Shown here one piece after another: positions 62,360 through 64,000 of a DNA stretch of 64,000 nt. The DNA is taken from positions 1-64,000 of the forward strand of contig NZ_KB907266.1 in the NCBI RefSeq assembly GCF_000381905.1, read 5' to 3'. Positions within the stretch are counted from its first letter, which is position 1. Every line of letters starts with the position of its first letter. This DNA is from Paenibacillus fonticola DSM 21315 (lineage in GTDB: Bacteria > Bacillota > Bacilli > Paenibacillales > Paenibacillaceae). A program made the translations under genes and the position numbers. The notes under the pieces were generated by a model. It was given only the letters and a program-made list of their open reading frames with translations. It was not told the origin of the DNA and ran no database searches.

Positions 62360-63244
62360 ATGAATAAGGCGATGAGAAATCCGCTGATGTATGCGTTGTT
62401 TCTAATTCCGACCTTTATCGGTATCGTATTATTTTTTATTTATCCCGTAATTAATGCCGCATTTTACAGCTTTACCGATTGGAACGGGATTGCCAAGACG
62501 TACAACTTCAACGGGTTCGCAAATTATACGAAGTCCATGAGCCAAAACGCGTTTTGGGTGTCGGTCAGAAATAATGGCTTCTTTATTCTGTTTTCTGTTT
62601 TTATCCAAGTTCCGCTTATTATCCTCTTCTCGCTTTTAATTGCGAACGTCAAGAAGCTGAAGGGGTTGTATAAAACGGCCGTATTTATGCCTTCTGTCAT
62701 GTCGACGGCGGTGATTGGTATTTTGTGGGGATTTATTTATGAACCGGATATCGGGCTGTTCAACAATGTGCTTGGACTGTTCGGCATCGACAAAGTTTAT
62801 TGGCTGTCGGATCGGAACTGGGCCATGATCTCCATCCTGATCACGAATGCCTGGCAGTGGACAGGATTCTATATCGTTATGGTGCTGGCCGCGATCATCT
62901 CCATTCCGAAGGAGCTGGACGAAGCGGCGATGATTGACGGAGCGACAGGCTTCCAGCGGGCCATGCGGATCACGATGCCGCTCATTATGCCGATCGTGTC
63001 GGTCGTCATCATGCTGTCGATCGCCGGAGCCATGAAGGCGGCGGACATCATCATCGTCATGACCAAGGGCGGACCGGCTGGATCCACTGAGGTGATGGCC
63101 ACCTATATGTTGAAGCACTCCATCACCAGCTTTAAGTACGGATACGGGAACAGCATCGCGGTCTTGATTTTTATTTTTACACTTATCATTACTGCGCTTT
63201 ATCAAGTCCTTGTAGTGAGAAGAACGGAAAGGATCGAATACTGA
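62360..63244 (+). CDS. Sugar ABC transporter permease (MalF/LacF type)
   Basis: 294 residues, six membrane helices, with the EAA loop ELDEAAMIDGATGFQRAMRITMPLIMP (about 190-215) that docks on the ATPase. GGAGGT before ATG 62360. Its TGA stop overlaps the next start by one base (TGATG). Confidence 0.92.
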   Translation: MNKAMRNPLMYALFLIPTFIGIVLFFIYPVINAAFYSFTDWNGIAKTYNFNGFANYTKSMSQNAFWVSVRNNGFFILFSVFIQVPLIILFSLLIANVKKLKGLYKTAVFMPSVMSTAVIGILWGFIYEPDIGLFNNVLGLFGIDKVYWLSDRNWAMISILITNAWQWTGFYIVMVLAAIISIPKELDEAAMIDGATGFQRAMRITMPLIMPIVSVVIMLSIAGAMKAADIIIVMTKGGPAGSTEVMATYMLKHSITSFKYGYGNSIAVLIFIFTLIITALYQVLVVRRTERIEY

Positions 63245-64000
63245 TGACAAAAAAACTCAAGGGCAGCCTGGCTCATATTCTGTTGTTGATTTATTTGCTG
63301 GTCATACTGTATCCATTCTTGTTCGTAGTGTTCTCATCGGTGAAGACCGACAATCTGGCGATCGCCCAAAATCCGTTCGGCTTTCCGAAGGAATTCCAGT
63401 GGACGAACTACGTGGAAGCCTGGGTGAATGCGAAAATCAGCACTTACTTTCTGAACAGCTTATACATTGCCGTCATCGCCGCGGTAGCGACGATCATCAT
63501 GGCTTCCATGGCCTCCTTCGCGCTTACCCGGATGCGGTTCACGAAGCTTAGTCCAATGCTGTACCAGATCATCATTCTCGGCATACTCATACCGGGCAAC
63601 GCTTTGCTGCTGCCGATATATAATCTGATGCGCTCGACGAACCTGCTGGATACGCACTGGGCGCTGCTCATCCCTTATGCGGCAAATTCTATCCCGTTCT
63701 CGGTCGTCATTTTAACGGCCTTCATGAAATCGCTGCCCAGCGAGATCGAGGAAGCCGCCGTCGTGGACGGGCTGAGATCTCCCGGTATCTTTGCCAGAGT
63801 GGTGATGCCGCTTACGGTTCCGGCGCTCGTGACCGTCTTTATCGTTAACTTCCTTGGCAACTGGAATGAATTTTTGCTTGCCAATTACTTTTTGTCCGAG
63901 GACTCGCTTAAGACGCTTCCAGTGGGGATGGTAGGCTTTCGCGATGCATTCAGCATTAACTATGCGCAAATGTCGGCGGGAATCGTCTACAGTGTCGTAC
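63244..64000 (+). CDS. Sugar ABC transporter permease (MalG type), cut by window end
   Basis: 252 codons are visible and the frame is still open at base 64000. MTKKLKGSLAHILLLIYLLVILYPF start, several membrane helices and the EAA loop EIEEAAVVDGL...RVVMPLTVPALVT. It is the second membrane subunit of the importer. No ATPase gene is visible; such systems often share a distant MsmK-type ATPase. Confidence 0.9.
   Translation, partial: MTKKLKGSLAHILLLIYLLVILYPFLFVVFSSVKTDNLAIAQNPFGFPKEFQWTNYVEAWVNAKISTYFLNSLYIAVIAAVATIIMASMASFALTRMRFTKLSPMLYQIIILGILIPGNALLLPIYNLMRSTNLLDTHWALLIPYAANSIPFSVVILTAFMKSLPSEIEEAAVVDGLRSPGIFARVVMPLTVPALVTVFIVNFLGNWNEFLLANYFLSEDSLKTLPVGMVGFRDAFSINYAQMSAGIVYSVV

Overview
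The window looks like chromosome of an endospore-forming, low-to-moderate GC Firmicute, most likely Paenibacillus or a close relative. This is inferred from gene order and from the sporulation genes spoVM and spoVIF; no search was run. No rRNA, tRNA or CRISPR array was seen.

Layout. 1-867 is a gene-poor lead-in with short tandem repeats and a hairpin. 868-24884 is a conserved core block close to the Bacillus yloC-recG order: yitJ-like gene, yicC, remA, gmk, rpoZ, coaBC, priA, def, fmt, rsmB, rlmN, stp, prkC, rsgA, rpe, spoVM, rpmB (reverse), yloU, fakA-like, degV, recG. It is interrupted between rsmB and rlmN by a reverse-strand DinB-family gene and a relic of an IS1595-type transposase. 25-29 kb holds a MurNAc catabolic operon (murQ-murP-murR) and spoVIF. 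29.4-31.2 kb is decayed, AT-rich DNA with a twice-frameshifted grpB and a truncated IS1595 transposase. 31.2-33.3 kb is a reverse-strand SOS operon (unknown protein, UvrX-like Y-family polymerase, YolD) behind two LexA boxes.

33.9-42.3 kb is the most unusual part: a six-gene set with a membrane-anchored glycoside hydrolase, an anchored HEAT-repeat protein, a processive family-2 glycosyltransferase, a degenerate GGDEF-like/receiver protein with Glu at the phosphorylation position, a nucleotide-sugar dehydrogenase and a second anchored hydrolase-like protein. I read it as a synthase-dependent exopolysaccharide locus that matches none of the classical systems I know.

42.4-60.7 kb carries a nitrosative/anaerobic gene set spread over the region: a short Cys-free Crp/Fnr regulator, hmp, ric/scdA and nirB-nirD-nirC. 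Three promoters (hmp, ric, nirB) carry a TGTGA-N6-TCACA-type box whose centre is exactly 32 bp from the centre of a -10 hexamer, the class II Fnr geometry. Between them lie a YitT membrane protein behind a structured leader, YdaT-like protein, MsrAB, a TVP38-type protein, a TerC protein behind a yybP-ykoY manganese riboswitch, an AraC-controlled sugar oxidation/isomerisation operon, and a YodB-like redox regulator with a minimal flavoprotein. 60.8-64 kb starts a sugar ABC importer that runs off the right edge.

A recurring oddity is tandem repeats with units of 8-48 bp in many intergenic gaps. Starts were moved inward from the longest reading frame wherever a Shine-Dalgarno sequence supported it.
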